Assembly: GCF_019039035.1 (NCBI RefSeq)
Contig: NZ_JAHNZT010000009.1
Span: 62,001 to 126,000 of the forward strand
Direction of reading: 5' to 3'
Length of the DNA: 64,000 nt
From: Citreicoccus inhibens
GTDB taxonomy: Bacteria; Myxococcota; Myxococcia; Myxococcales; Myxococcaceae
A model generated the notes under the pieces. The model was not told the origin of the DNA. It saw only the letters and a list, made by a program, of their open reading frames with translations, and did not search any database. The translations under genes and the position numbers were made by a program. Numbering within the stretch: position 1 is the stretch's first letter; the number at the start of each line of letters is the position of its first letter. Shown here piece by piece: positions 35,745 to 43,903 of the stretch.

Positions 35745-36548
35745 ATGTCCTCGCTGCCATTCGACATCGCCGCGGGTTCTGTGTTGGGGCGGGAGCACGC
35801 GCGCTCGGGTCGCAACAACCAGGATGCCTACTGCGTGCGCGAGGGCGCGAAGGGGCTCGTGGCGGTGGTGGCGGACGGCTGTGGCAGCCAACCCGCCAGC
35901 GAGCTGGGGGCGAGGCTGGGGGCGAGGCGCTTGGTGAGAGCGGCGCTCCAGCGGCTCGAGGCGGGTGAGGCCGCGGACACCGAGGGCTTCCTCCCCGGGC
36001 TGCGTGGCGACGTGCTGGCGATGCTGGAGGCCCTGCCCGAGGCGCTCGGGCGTGAGGCCCTCGCGGACTGTCTCTTCACGCTCGTGGGCGCGGTGGTGAC
36101 GCCGGAGCACACGCTCGTCTTCAGCGCGGGAGACGGGGTGTGGATGCTCAATGGCGAGGTGCACGTCCTGGGGCCGTTCCCGGGCAATGCGCCGCCGTAC
36201 CTGGCCTACGCGGTGATGGGAGGCGATGACGTGCCCCTCATCCGACAGGCGCTGGTGCGCACCGAGGACGTTCATGCCTTGCTGTTGGGCACGGATGGCG
36301 TCGAGGACTTGAAGCGGCTCACCCTGGCGCGTGTGCCGGAGCGCGATGAGCCCGTGGGCCCGCTCTCTCAGTTCTGGACCGAGGACCGCTACTTCTCCAA
36401 CCCCGAGGCCGTGAACCGCCGGCTCGCGCAGCTCAACCGGGAGTCGACGCGCGCGGACTTCGTCGCCCATCGGTTGGTGAGGACGCCGGGGCTCCTTCCG
36501 GACGACACCACATTGGTGGTGCTGCGCCGGCGAATGGAGCGGGTGTGA
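35745..36548 (+). CDS. PP2C-type protein phosphatase (TerY-P triad member)
   Basis: 267 residues. PP2C metal-site motifs: GRNNQDAYCV, VVADGCGSQPASELGAR, LVFSAGDGVWML and LLLGTDGVEDL, with LLPDDTTLVVL near the end. Removes phosphate from Ser/Thr residues. ATG at 35745 has GGGAGAG upstream and is preferred to the GTG at 35709. It is followed after 4 bases by an atypical kinase gene with a Zn ribbon and, two genes on, a vWA gene. This phosphatase/kinase/vWA set is what has been described as the TerY-P triad of Ter-linked stress systems. First gene of the operon. Confidence 0.82.
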   Translation: MSSLPFDIAAGSVLGREHARSGRNNQDAYCVREGAKGLVAVVADGCGSQPASELGARLGARRLVRAALQRLEAGEAADTEGFLPGLRGDVLAMLEALPEALGREALADCLFTLVGAVVTPEHTLVFSAGDGVWMLNGEVHVLGPFPGNAPPYLAYAVMGGDDVPLIRQALVRTEDVHALLLGTDGVEDLKRLTLARVPERDEPVGPLSQFWTEDRYFSNPEAVNRRLAQLNRESTRADFVAHRLVRTPGLLPDDTTLVVLRRRMERV

Positions 36549-36552
36549 CGCC

Positions 36553-38421
36553 ATGGACATCTGGCTGGAGGGACACAAGGTCGCGCTGAGTCCGAAGCAG
36601 GCGCTCGGCAAGGGGGGCGAGGCGGATGTCTTCGACCTCGGAGATGGACGGGCGCTCAAGGTGTTCAAGACGCCCTCGCATCCGGACTACGCGGGCCTGC
36701 CGCACGAGCAGGCCGCGGCGAAGGCTCGGCTCGATGAGCATCAACGCAAGCTGCGCGTGTTCCCTTCAGGACTGCCGGGACGCGTGGTGACACCGCAGGC
36801 GCTGGCCACTGACGCTCGCGGGCAGGAGGTGCTCGGCTATGCGATGCGCAAGTTGGAGGGCGTGGAGCCGCTGCGCCGCTGGGGTGAGCCTGCGTTCCGT
36901 CGCGCGGGAGGGTGTGTCGGCGACGGGGTGACGGTGTTGCGTGGGCTGCACCAGACGCTCGGCGCGGTGCATGCGAGCCGCGTCATCGTGGGGGACTTCA
37001 ACGACCTCAACGTGTTGGTGGCGGGGACGGACGCGTACCTCATCGACGCGGACAGCTTCCAGTTCGGTGCGTACCGCTGCGCCGTGTTCACGGAGCGCTT
37101 CTTGGACCCGCTGCGCCTGCCGGCGGGTGCGACAGCGCTCACGCCTGTGCAGCCCGCGTCGGTGGACAGTGATTGGTTTGCCTTCACGGTCATGGTGATG
37201 CAGTCGCTGCTCGGCGTGGGGCCCTATGGTGGCATCCATCGACCGAAGGCTGGCGGCGCTCGGCTTGGGAGCGCGCCGCGCATGCTCCAGCGCGTCACGG
37301 TGTTTCATCCGGAGGTCCAGTACCCGAAGCCCGCGTTCGCGTTGGCCTCGCTCCCGGACGATGTCTTGCACCACCTGCACCGCGTGTTCGTGGAGGACCA
37401 GCGCGGCGCCTTCCCCCGGCCGCTGCTGGAGGGGTTGCGCTTCCAACGCTGTCCGGGATGCGGCGTGGAGCACGCTCGGACGAGCTGCCCTGCCTGTCAG
37501 CCGCACGCGAGTGCTGCGGCAACCCCTGTCGCCTCGGTGCGAGGTCAGGTGGTGGCGACGCGGAAGTTCTCCACGCGCGGGGTGCTGGTGCATGCGTGCG
37601 CGGAAGGGGGCGTAGCGCGCTGGCTCTACCACGCGGAGGGGCTGTACCGCCGCGAGGACGGCCGTGTCGTCCTGGAGTCGCCGCTGAATCCCTCGCTGCG
37701 GTGGGCCCTGTGCCAAGAGGCCACGCTGATGGGCGCGGGCGGACAGGTGACGGTGTTCGAGCCCGGTCGGTCTCCGCAAGTGCTCGGCGCGGACGTGTGT
37801 GAGCAGCGCCCGGTGTTCGCGGCCAACGCGCGCTTTCACTACTGGGCCGCGCAGGGCGCGCTGTGGCGCAACGGGCTCTATGGGCCGGAGCGTCTGGGTG
37901 ACGTGCTGGAGGGACAAACGCGCGTGTTCGTCGGGCCGCGCTTCGGCCTGGGCTTTCATCGCGCGGGCGGATTGCGCGGCGCCTTCCTCTTCGACGCCGA
38001 GCGCAAGGGGTTGCGCGATGGGCTCACGCTGCCCTGGCCGCAGGGACCCTGGGTGGATGCGGAGGCCCTGTTCGACGGCGACGCGGTGTGGCTCTTCCTC
38101 GCCGAGGAGTCCGGTGGGCGCACGGTGCATCACTGCATCGTCGTGGGCGTGGACGGCGCGGTGCGCGCGCGCGGCGTGGCGGACGCGGGAGATGGCTCGT
38201 GGTTGGGCGCGCTGCGCGGCAAGTGCGCCATGGGGCAGGCGCTGTTCTGCGCGACGGATGCGGGGCTGGTGCGCGTGGAGGCTCGACACGGTCAGCTCAC
38301 GGCCGCGCGCGAGTTCCCCGACACGGAGCCCTTCGTGGATTCAGGAAGTCAGCTCCTCCTCACGCGCGAGGGGCTGCTGGTGGTGGGCACGCGGGACCTC
38401 ACCGCGCTGCGAATGACGTGA
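36553..38421 (+). CDS. Atypical protein kinase with C-terminal Zn ribbon (TerY-P triad member)
   Basis: 622 residues. The kinase-like domain at about residues 10-290 has LGKGGEADVFDLGDG, the Lys in RALKVFK, and a catalytic loop that reads VGDFNDLNVLV instead of HRD...N, followed by LIDADSFQF instead of DFG. The catalytic Asp and Asn are kept. A Zn ribbon follows at about 298-314 (CPGCGVEHARTSCPAC). Residues 330-620 are beta-rich and probably form a propeller-like domain (LWLFLAEE-type strands, e.g. AVWLFLAEESGG). Kinases of this shape are partners of PP2C and vWA proteins in TerY-P triads. Substrate unknown; the neighbouring vWA protein is the obvious candidate. Confidence 0.78.
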   Translation: MDIWLEGHKVALSPKQALGKGGEADVFDLGDGRALKVFKTPSHPDYAGLPHEQAAAKARLDEHQRKLRVFPSGLPGRVVTPQALATDARGQEVLGYAMRKLEGVEPLRRWGEPAFRRAGGCVGDGVTVLRGLHQTLGAVHASRVIVGDFNDLNVLVAGTDAYLIDADSFQFGAYRCAVFTERFLDPLRLPAGATALTPVQPASVDSDWFAFTVMVMQSLLGVGPYGGIHRPKAGGARLGSAPRMLQRVTVFHPEVQYPKPAFALASLPDDVLHHLHRVFVEDQRGAFPRPLLEGLRFQRCPGCGVEHARTSCPACQPHASAAATPVASVRGQVVATRKFSTRGVLVHACAEGGVARWLYHAEGLYRREDGRVVLESPLNPSLRWALCQEATLMGAGGQVTVFEPGRSPQVLGADVCEQRPVFAANARFHYWAAQGALWRNGLYGPERLGDVLEGQTRVFVGPRFGLGFHRAGGLRGAFLFDAERKGLRDGLTLPWPQGPWVDAEALFDGDAVWLFLAEESGGRTVHHCIVVGVDGAVRARGVADAGDGSWLGALRGKCAMGQALFCATDAGLVRVEARHGQLTAAREFPDTEPFVDSGSQLLLTREGLLVVGTRDLTALRMT

Positions 38422-38477
38422 CGACGTTCCCCGCGCGGAGCCTCGGGTCTTCCGCGCACACACGCAGGAGGATGGAC

Positions 38478-39542
38478 ATGAAGAAGACGCTGAAGGAGTT
38501 GCCGCTACCGACCTTCTACCGGGCGGCGAACGCCGCGGAGTACGGCTACGGAGCGAGCGCCGGGAAGTTGCAGACCGAGGCCGCCGCGTGGCGCGCCTCG
38601 CACGGGCTGAGCCCCTCCGCCACGGATACGTTCAACCTGCACCTGCTGCTCATCGACGTGCAGAAGGACTTCTGCTTCCCCGAGGGCTCGCTCTACGTGG
38701 CGGGGCGGAGCGGGCGCGGCGCCATCGATGACAGCCGCCGCATCTCCGAGTTCCTCTATCGGAACCTCGGCGCGGTGACGAACGTGACGGCGACGCTCGA
38801 CACGCACTTCGCCTACCAGATTTTCTTCCCGTCCTTCTGGGTGGACCAGGACGACCAGCCCCTCACGCCCTACCGCGAGGTGACGCGCGAGCAGATTGAG
38901 CGCGGCCACGCGCGCCCCAACCCCGCGATGGCCAGGTGGCTGTGCGGTGGCAACTACCCGTGGCTGCTCAAGCAGGTGAAGTTCTACTGCGACGAACTGG
39001 AGCGCGCGGGCAAGTACACGCTGTACCTGTGGCCGCCGCACTGCTTGCTCGGCGCAGATGGGCACGCGCTCGCGGGGGTGGTGCAGGAGGCGCGCATGTT
39101 CCACTCCTACGCGCGAGGCATGCAGTCGTGGGTGGAGGTGAAGGGCGGCAATCCGCTGACGGAGAACTACTCGGTGATGCGGCCGGAGGTGCTGAGCCGA
39201 CACGACGGCCAGCCCCTGGCCCAGCGCAACACGCAGTTCCTCAAGACGCTGCTGACCGCGGACGCGGTGGTCATCGCAGGACAGGCCGCGAGCCACTGCG
39301 TGAAGAGCTCCATCGATGACCTGTTGGGGGAGATCGTGGCGCAGGACGCGGCGCTCGCGCGCAAGGTGTACCTGCTGACGGATTGCATGTCGGCGGTGAC
39401 GGTGCCCGACGGCAAGGGGGGCTTCGCGGCGGACTTCACCCCGCAGGCGGACGCGGCCCTGAAGCGCTTCGCCGACGCGGGCATGCACCTGGTCAAGTCC
39501 ACGGATCCGCTCGCGAGCTGGCCGGACCTGCACATCGCTTGA
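38478..39542 (+). CDS. Nicotinamidase-like cysteine hydrolase (isochorismatase family)
   Basis: 354 residues, longer than usual nicotinamidases (about 200). LLLIDVQKDFCFPEGSLYV carries the catalytic Asp, TLDTHFAYQIFFPSFW the metal-site region, and VVIAGQAASHCVKSSIDDL the nucleophile Cys274. The Lys is probably in VEVKGGNPL. The enzyme would deamidate nicotinamide to nicotinate in NAD salvage, or act on a related amide. The N-terminal 45 residues and a mid-protein insert are extra. ATG at 38478 follows GGAGG. Located between the kinase and vWA genes of the triad and downstream of the NrtR-like operator, which supports an NAD link. Confidence 0.8.
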   Translation: MKKTLKELPLPTFYRAANAAEYGYGASAGKLQTEAAAWRASHGLSPSATDTFNLHLLLIDVQKDFCFPEGSLYVAGRSGRGAIDDSRRISEFLYRNLGAVTNVTATLDTHFAYQIFFPSFWVDQDDQPLTPYREVTREQIERGHARPNPAMARWLCGGNYPWLLKQVKFYCDELERAGKYTLYLWPPHCLLGADGHALAGVVQEARMFHSYARGMQSWVEVKGGNPLTENYSVMRPEVLSRHDGQPLAQRNTQFLKTLLTADAVVIAGQAASHCVKSSIDDLLGEIVAQDAALARKVYLLTDCMSAVTVPDGKGGFAADFTPQADAALKRFADAGMHLVKSTDPLASWPDLHIA

Positions 39543-39561
39543 GACACGAGGGGAGACCGTC

Positions 39562-40344
39562 ATGAGTGCGAACACGCAGAAGCTCTTCGAGGATGCGCAC
39601 GCGGAAGGAACGCTGAGCCCCGCGAGCTTGCAGGCGCTGACCGTGGTGGACCTGGGCGCGCAGATTCAAGCGGGACTGGGCATCCATGTGGACGACGTGC
39701 AGGCGAGCGAGGTGGTGCTCGTGACGGTGATGCCGGATGACTCGGCGAGCATCGACTACTCGCGGCACACGCGGACGGTGTGCGACGGGCACAACCAGGT
39801 GTTGGATGCGCTGCTGGGGAGCAAGCAGAAGGACGGCATCCTCTTCCACACGCGGTACCTGAACGGCCACGTGCTCAATCCCTATCGTCCTCTGGAGGAC
39901 GTGGTGCGGATGCACACGGGCAACTACCAGGCGGACAAGGGCACGCCGCTCTACGACCAGGCGATGGTGATGCTGGGCACGGTGTTGGCGAAGTCGCAGG
40001 AGTTCAGCGGCAACGGGGTGCCCGTGCGCACGGTGACGCTGCTCATCACGGATGGCGCGGACCAGGGCTCTCGCAATGCTCGGGCGAGGGATGTGGCGAC
40101 GGTGGTGAAGGACCTGCTTCGGATGGAGAACCACATCGTCGCGGCCATGGGCATCCATGATGGGAGCACGGACTTCCGGCGCGTGTTTCGCGAGATGGGT
40201 ATCGAGGACCGGTGGATTCTCACGCCCGGTCAGAGCGAGCAGGAGATCCGCAGCGCCTTCCAGGTCTTCAGCCAGTCCGCGGTGCGGGTGAGCCAGGGGG
40301 CGGCGAGCTTCAGCCGCACGGCGCTGGGCGGCTTCGGGCAGTGA
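39562..40344 (+). CDS. TerY-like von Willebrand factor A domain protein
   Basis: 260 residues. The vWA domain covers about residues 40-220. The metal-ion-dependent adhesion site is complete: PDDSASIDYS (DxSxS), the Thr in KGTPLYDQA, and LLITDGADQG. No signal peptide, so it acts in the cytoplasm. The C-terminal helix with QSAVRVSQGAASFSRTALGG is typical of TerY-like proteins in triads with PP2C and a kinase. ATG at 39562 with GAGGGGAGA upstream. Last gene of the operon, followed by a hairpin. Confidence 0.82.
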   Translation: MSANTQKLFEDAHAEGTLSPASLQALTVVDLGAQIQAGLGIHVDDVQASEVVLVTVMPDDSASIDYSRHTRTVCDGHNQVLDALLGSKQKDGILFHTRYLNGHVLNPYRPLEDVVRMHTGNYQADKGTPLYDQAMVMLGTVLAKSQEFSGNGVPVRTVTLLITDGADQGSRNARARDVATVVKDLLRMENHIVAAMGIHDGSTDFRRVFREMGIEDRWILTPGQSEQEIRSAFQVFSQSAVRVSQGAASFSRTALGGFGQ

Positions 40345-40349
40345 GGCGA

Positions 40350-40368
40350 GCGGGTGAGGCGCACCCGC
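40350..40368 (+). terminator. Hairpin after the TerY-like operon
   Basis: 7-bp perfect stem (GCGGGTG / CACCCGC), 5-base loop, 5 bases after the vWA stop codon, followed by GTTATC. Short tail only, so moderately supported. Confidence 0.5.
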
Positions 40369-40429
40369 GTTATCAAACGTCCCTCGCCCTCGTCCGGCCC
40401 TCCCCGCGGACGAGCGCGACGGAGCCCCG

Positions 40430-41482
40430 ATGCAGATTGACCATGCGCACCTCGCTCGCCTCGACCTCAACCTGCTGGTGGCCTTCGATGCCTTGATGCG
40501 CGAGCGGCACGTCACGCGCGCCGCCGCGCGGATTGGCATCGGGCAGTCCGCCATGAGTCATCACCTGGGACGCTTGCGAGCGCTGCTCGGGGATGAGCTG
40601 TTCACCCGCCGGCCGGGGGGCGTCGAGCCGACGCCGCATGCTCGGTCGCTCGCGGAGGCGGTGCAGGACGCGCTGGCGCGAATCCAGACGTTGGTCGTGG
40701 CGGAGCGGCGCTTTCATCCCGCGACGGACGCCCGCGAGTTCCGCGTGGGCATCACGGATGGACTGGAGATCTCCCTGATGCCTCGGCTCATGGCGCGCGC
40801 CGCGGCGGAGGCGCCGGGGGGCTCCCTCGCGCTGAGTCCGTTGAGCGAGGCGCAGGGGCCGCGCCTGTTGGACGAAGGAGCGTTGGACCTGTTGCTCGGG
40901 CCCATCGAGGACGCGAGCGCGGCCCACAAGCACCTGCCGTTCTGCGCCGAGGGTTATGTCTGTCTCTTCAACCCGGAGCTGGTTCAAGTGGGGACTCCGC
41001 TGTCGTTGGAGGACTTCCTGCGCATCCCCCACGTGCGGGTGAGTCGGAGGGCGGACGCGTCCGATGTGGTCGATGATGCCCTGGCGAAGCTGCGTCAGCG
41101 GAGGCGCGTGGCGCTGCACACGGCGCAGACCCTGAGCGTGCCGTACATCCTGAAGCAGTCTCCCTTCCTGGGAATTCTCCCGCGTCGCTCGGCGGTGACC
41201 ACCGCGGCGGCGTTCGGGTTGGCAGTGAGTCCCTCGCCCATTCCGTTGCCGGAGCGGCGCATCGCCATGCGCTGGCATGCCTCGCGAGACCCGGATGAGG
41301 CGCACCGCTGGTTGCGCGAGGCGCTCTATCGCATCGCGGTCGATATCAAGCATGAGGACGAGGCGCGCGCCGCGGAGATGGCGGCCCTTTCCGCTCCACC
41401 GCGAGGGGAGCGTCGGCGCGCGGAGGTCTCGGCGCGACGCGCGCCGCGGAAGCGCCCGCGCACGGGGAAGCGCACACCATGA
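40430..41482 (+). CDS. LysR-family transcriptional regulator
   Basis: 350 residues. N-terminal winged helix (LDLNLLVAFDALMRERHVTRAA start, quoted in part: LNLLVAFDALMRERHVTRAA; then GQSAMSHHLGRLRALLGDELF and FTRRPGGVEPTPHA). The effector domain runs to about 305. The last 40 residues are very basic (RRAEVSARRAPRKRPRTGK) and unusual for LysR proteins. Likely controls the SDR gene 60 bases downstream, where a 41-base dyad overlaps a promoter. Inducer unknown. Confidence 0.88.
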   Translation: MQIDHAHLARLDLNLLVAFDALMRERHVTRAAARIGIGQSAMSHHLGRLRALLGDELFTRRPGGVEPTPHARSLAEAVQDALARIQTLVVAERRFHPATDAREFRVGITDGLEISLMPRLMARAAAEAPGGSLALSPLSEAQGPRLLDEGALDLLLGPIEDASAAHKHLPFCAEGYVCLFNPELVQVGTPLSLEDFLRIPHVRVSRRADASDVVDDALAKLRQRRRVALHTAQTLSVPYILKQSPFLGILPRRSAVTTAAAFGLAVSPSPIPLPERRIAMRWHASRDPDEAHRWLREALYRIAVDIKHEDEARAAEMAALSAPPRGERRRAEVSARRAPRKRPRTGKRTP

Positions 41483-41484
41483 CG

Positions 41485-41530
41485 TTGACGAGACGGTCCG
41501 GTTCGAAATAATAGTGGAACGGTTCGTCTC
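41485..41530 (+). promoter_or_regulatory. Promoter with large imperfect dyad before the SDR gene
   Basis: TTGACG at 41485 and an AT-rich -10 region (ataatag) around 41508-41514. An imperfect inverted repeat spans 41490-41530 (GAGACGGTCCGGTTC ... GAACGGTTCGTCTC), covering spacer, -10 and probable start. Position suits a repressor or LysR-type site. Confidence 0.5.
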
Positions 41531-41544
41531 GATATGGAGGGGTG

Positions 41545-42360
41545 ATGAGTTCCTGGCAGGGCAAGCGGGTGCTGGTGACGGGCGCGACGGATGGCATCGG
41601 GCTGTTGACGGCGAAGCGGCTGGCGGCGGCGGGGGCTCGGGTGTGGGTGCACGGCCGTCAGGCGGCGCGGCTGGAGCGCGCGCTGAAGGAGGTTCCTGGG
41701 GCCGGTGCGTACCGAGCGGACTTCTCCTCGCTCCATGAGGTGCGGACGCTGGCGGAGACGCTGCTTCGGGAGCCTCCCCTGGATCTTCTCATCCACAACG
41801 CCGCGTTGGGCGCGGGGGCTCGGGGCGCGGCCCGCGAGGTGAGCGCGGATGGCTTCGAGCTGCGGTGGGCGGTGAACCTGCTGGCGCCGTTCGCGTTGAC
41901 GGAGTGGTTGTTGGCGGAGGGGGTTGCGCCTCGCGCGGTGGTCAACGTGGCCTCGCTGGGACAGGCGCCGTTGGACTTCGCGGACCTGCAACTGGAGCGC
42001 CGCTATGACGGCTTCCAGGCGTACATGCGGAGCAAGCTCGCGATGATCGTGTGGACCACGGAGCTGGCGGCACGCCGTCCGGACTTGCTCATCAATTCAT
42101 TGCATCCCGGGACGTTCCTCGCGACGAAGATGGTGGCGGAGTCTGGGATTGCGCCCATGGGGACGGTGGACTCGGGCGCGGTTGCCGTCGTCGGCGTCTC
42201 GGAGACGACCCTGGCCGGACGCGAGCGGGGTGAGTTCTTCGATGTGCAGCGCAAGTCGCGTGCGCTCGACCAGGCCTATGACGTGAAGGCGCAGCAACGG
42301 CTGCGTCAGGCCGCGCTGGACATGCTGCGCGCGGCCGGCGTCCCAGCCCCTGGGGCGTGA
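41545..42360 (+). CDS. SDR family oxidoreductase
   Basis: 271 residues. NAD(P)-binding motif VLVTGATDGIGLLTAKRL, the LLIHNAALG (NNAG-like) segment, Ser in VVNVASLG, and catalytic Tyr/Lys in FQAYMRSKLA. This is the pattern of classical short-chain dehydrogenases. Closest in style to retinol-dehydrogenase/WW-oxidoreductase-like SDRs. Substrate unknown. ATG at 41545 right after GGAGGGG. Probably regulated by the LysR protein encoded upstream. Confidence 0.85.
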   Translation: MSSWQGKRVLVTGATDGIGLLTAKRLAAAGARVWVHGRQAARLERALKEVPGAGAYRADFSSLHEVRTLAETLLREPPLDLLIHNAALGAGARGAAREVSADGFELRWAVNLLAPFALTEWLLAEGVAPRAVVNVASLGQAPLDFADLQLERRYDGFQAYMRSKLAMIVWTTELAARRPDLLINSLHPGTFLATKMVAESGIAPMGTVDSGAVAVVGVSETTLAGRERGEFFDVQRKSRALDQAYDVKAQQRLRQAALDMLRAAGVPAPGA

Positions 42361-42425
42361 GTCGGGCGGGCCCCTGCTCGCGCGAGGTCTCGGAATCATG
42401 CGAGCTTTGGGGCGAGGAGGCGACC

Positions 42426-43169
42426 ATGGCGCGCCCAGACTCGCAGACGCTCTTTGCTCGAACAGCGCAGGGACAGACGCTCACCCTGGGGCGCGAGGAG
42501 GGCGAGGGGACGGTGGAGTACAGGCTCAGGTGCTTCGATGGTTATGAGTCCGTCTCCGAGGCGGAGCTCCGACAGAACCCTTTGCCTGTCGGGTGTCCGG
42601 ATGCTTTCGGAACGCTTCAAGAGGCGATGCGCGCCGTGACGCATTGCTGGGGCGCTGGCGCTGCCTCATTCGAGGATGTTCGCCTCGGGCGCGGACTGGA
42701 GCTCGACTTCATCGCCGCGCTCCGCGAGGGCTCGTTGGAGCCACTGCGGCCCCGCATGAGCGCCTCTCAGATGGTCGAGCTGCTCGGGCTGCCCGAGTTC
42801 GCTCAAACCACGATGGCGGGCGTGTGCTGGTTCTACGGCTCGGTTCAGATCCACTGGATGGATGGGACCTTGTTCGGCCTGGAGATCGACGCGGGCGCGA
42901 GTGACTTCACCAGCCTCCGATTGGGTGGCTATTTCCTCCAGCCCGATATGGCCCGCGCGGATGTCGAGGCCCATTTGGTGAGGGCAGGGGTGCGGTTCTC
43001 GACCGTGACCTGGGCGGGGCTCCCGGTCATCCGCGTTCCTTTGGCGCGTGACCCCAGGCAGGTCATCAGCATCGACTTCATGCCGGAGGATGAGCAACTC
43101 CACGCGATGTACTGGCACCCGGACGTCAGCGTGCTGGGGCCGCGCGCTCCTGCCGCCTCGCTGGACTGA
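42426..43169 (+). CDS. Protein of unknown function
   Basis: 247 residues, cytoplasmic, no named family recognised. The N-terminal 80 residues mention a Cys/Tyr-rich segment (YRLRCFDGYESVSEAEL). The central part FAQTTMAGVCWFYGSVQIHW and the C-terminal half (about 125-240, DVEAHLVRAGVRFS) show alternating strands and helices. This is reminiscent of immunity-type or SMI1-like folds but is not clearly assignable. ATG at 42426 follows AGGAGG. The 3' end overlaps the convergent TetR gene by 44 bases. Confidence 0.65.
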   Translation: MARPDSQTLFARTAQGQTLTLGREEGEGTVEYRLRCFDGYESVSEAELRQNPLPVGCPDAFGTLQEAMRAVTHCWGAGAASFEDVRLGRGLELDFIAALREGSLEPLRPRMSASQMVELLGLPEFAQTTMAGVCWFYGSVQIHWMDGTLFGLEIDAGASDFTSLRLGGYFLQPDMARADVEAHLVRAGVRFSTVTWAGLPVIRVPLARDPRQVISIDFMPEDEQLHAMYWHPDVSVLGPRAPAASLD

Positions 43170-43833
43170 GACGGCGCGGCTCACTGCGTCCGCGACGCCG
43201 TGGGGTGCTCGTGGCCTCGGGGCGAAGGTAGCCGAGCACCAGCGCGCACAGCTCCTCCGCGAAGGTGTCGTCTTCGAGGTAGTCCGGCCGCTGGGAGACC
43301 GCGGCGTGGCAGAGCGCATCCACCGTGTGCACCATGATGAAGACGGCCATGTCCAGGTTGGCGGGGCGGATGTCATGGGCCCTCGGCAGGAGGAAGGCAC
43401 GCACCATCCGGATGAGCCGTTGTTCGAAGGTGTCGACCGTTCCCCACTCGCGCAGGCGCGGCAACAGCTCATGCAGCACCTGATGCAGTCGAGGGTTGTC
43501 CACCTTGGACGCGATGACCTGCCCGATGAGCGCGCGGAGGGCCACGGGCAGCGGCTGGCTGGCGAGCTGGGTCAGCCCTGCTTCGAACTCGGCGAGTGAC
43601 TGGGTGCGATGGCGCTCCATCACCGCGACCACCAGCCCTTCCTTGCTCGGGAAGTACTGGTACAGCGAGCCGATGCTCACGCCGGCTTCCTTCGCGATGC
43701 GGTTCGTGCTCGCGGCGTCGTAGCCATCTTTGACGAGAACGCGAGCCGTGGCGGTGAGGATGGCGTCGCAGGTGGCCTGGGAGCGCGACTGCCGAGGGTT
43801 TCTCCGACGGGGTTGGGACGCGGAGCGAGGCAT
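43126..43833 (-). CDS. TetR-family transcriptional repressor
   Basis: 235 residues. Helix-turn-helix at about 25-70: AILTATARVLVKDGYDAAST, IAKEAGVSIGSLYQYFPSKEGL. The effector domain follows to about 205, with a basic tail at both ends. A palindrome lies 43 bases upstream of its start, between it and the divergent SDR gene. It likely represses both. Inducer unknown. Confidence 0.88.
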   Translation of the reverse strand: MPRSASQPRRRNPRQSRSQATCDAILTATARVLVKDGYDAASTNRIAKEAGVSIGSLYQYFPSKEGLVVAVMERHRTQSLAEFEAGLTQLASQPLPVALRALIGQVIASKVDNPRLHQVLHELLPRLREWGTVDTFEQRLIRMVRAFLLPRAHDIRPANLDMAVFIMVHTVDALCHAAVSQRPDYLEDDTFAEELCALVLGYLRPEATSTPRRRGRSEPRRLSPARRQERAAPAR

Positions 43834-43876
43834 GTGGACTCCTGGCGGAATGTGAGCGCCAAGGCGAGTTGAGAAC

Positions 43877-43892
43877 GTGAGCGGTCGCTCAC
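43877..43892. promoter_or_regulatory. Operator palindrome between TetR and SDR genes
   Basis: GTGAGCG-GT-CGCTCAC, perfect 7-bp arms, in the 70-base gap between divergent genes. A separate half-site GTGAGCG lies near 43852-43858. Typical size and place for a TetR operator. Confidence 0.7.
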
Positions 43893-43903
43893 ATTCTTAG
43901 CAC

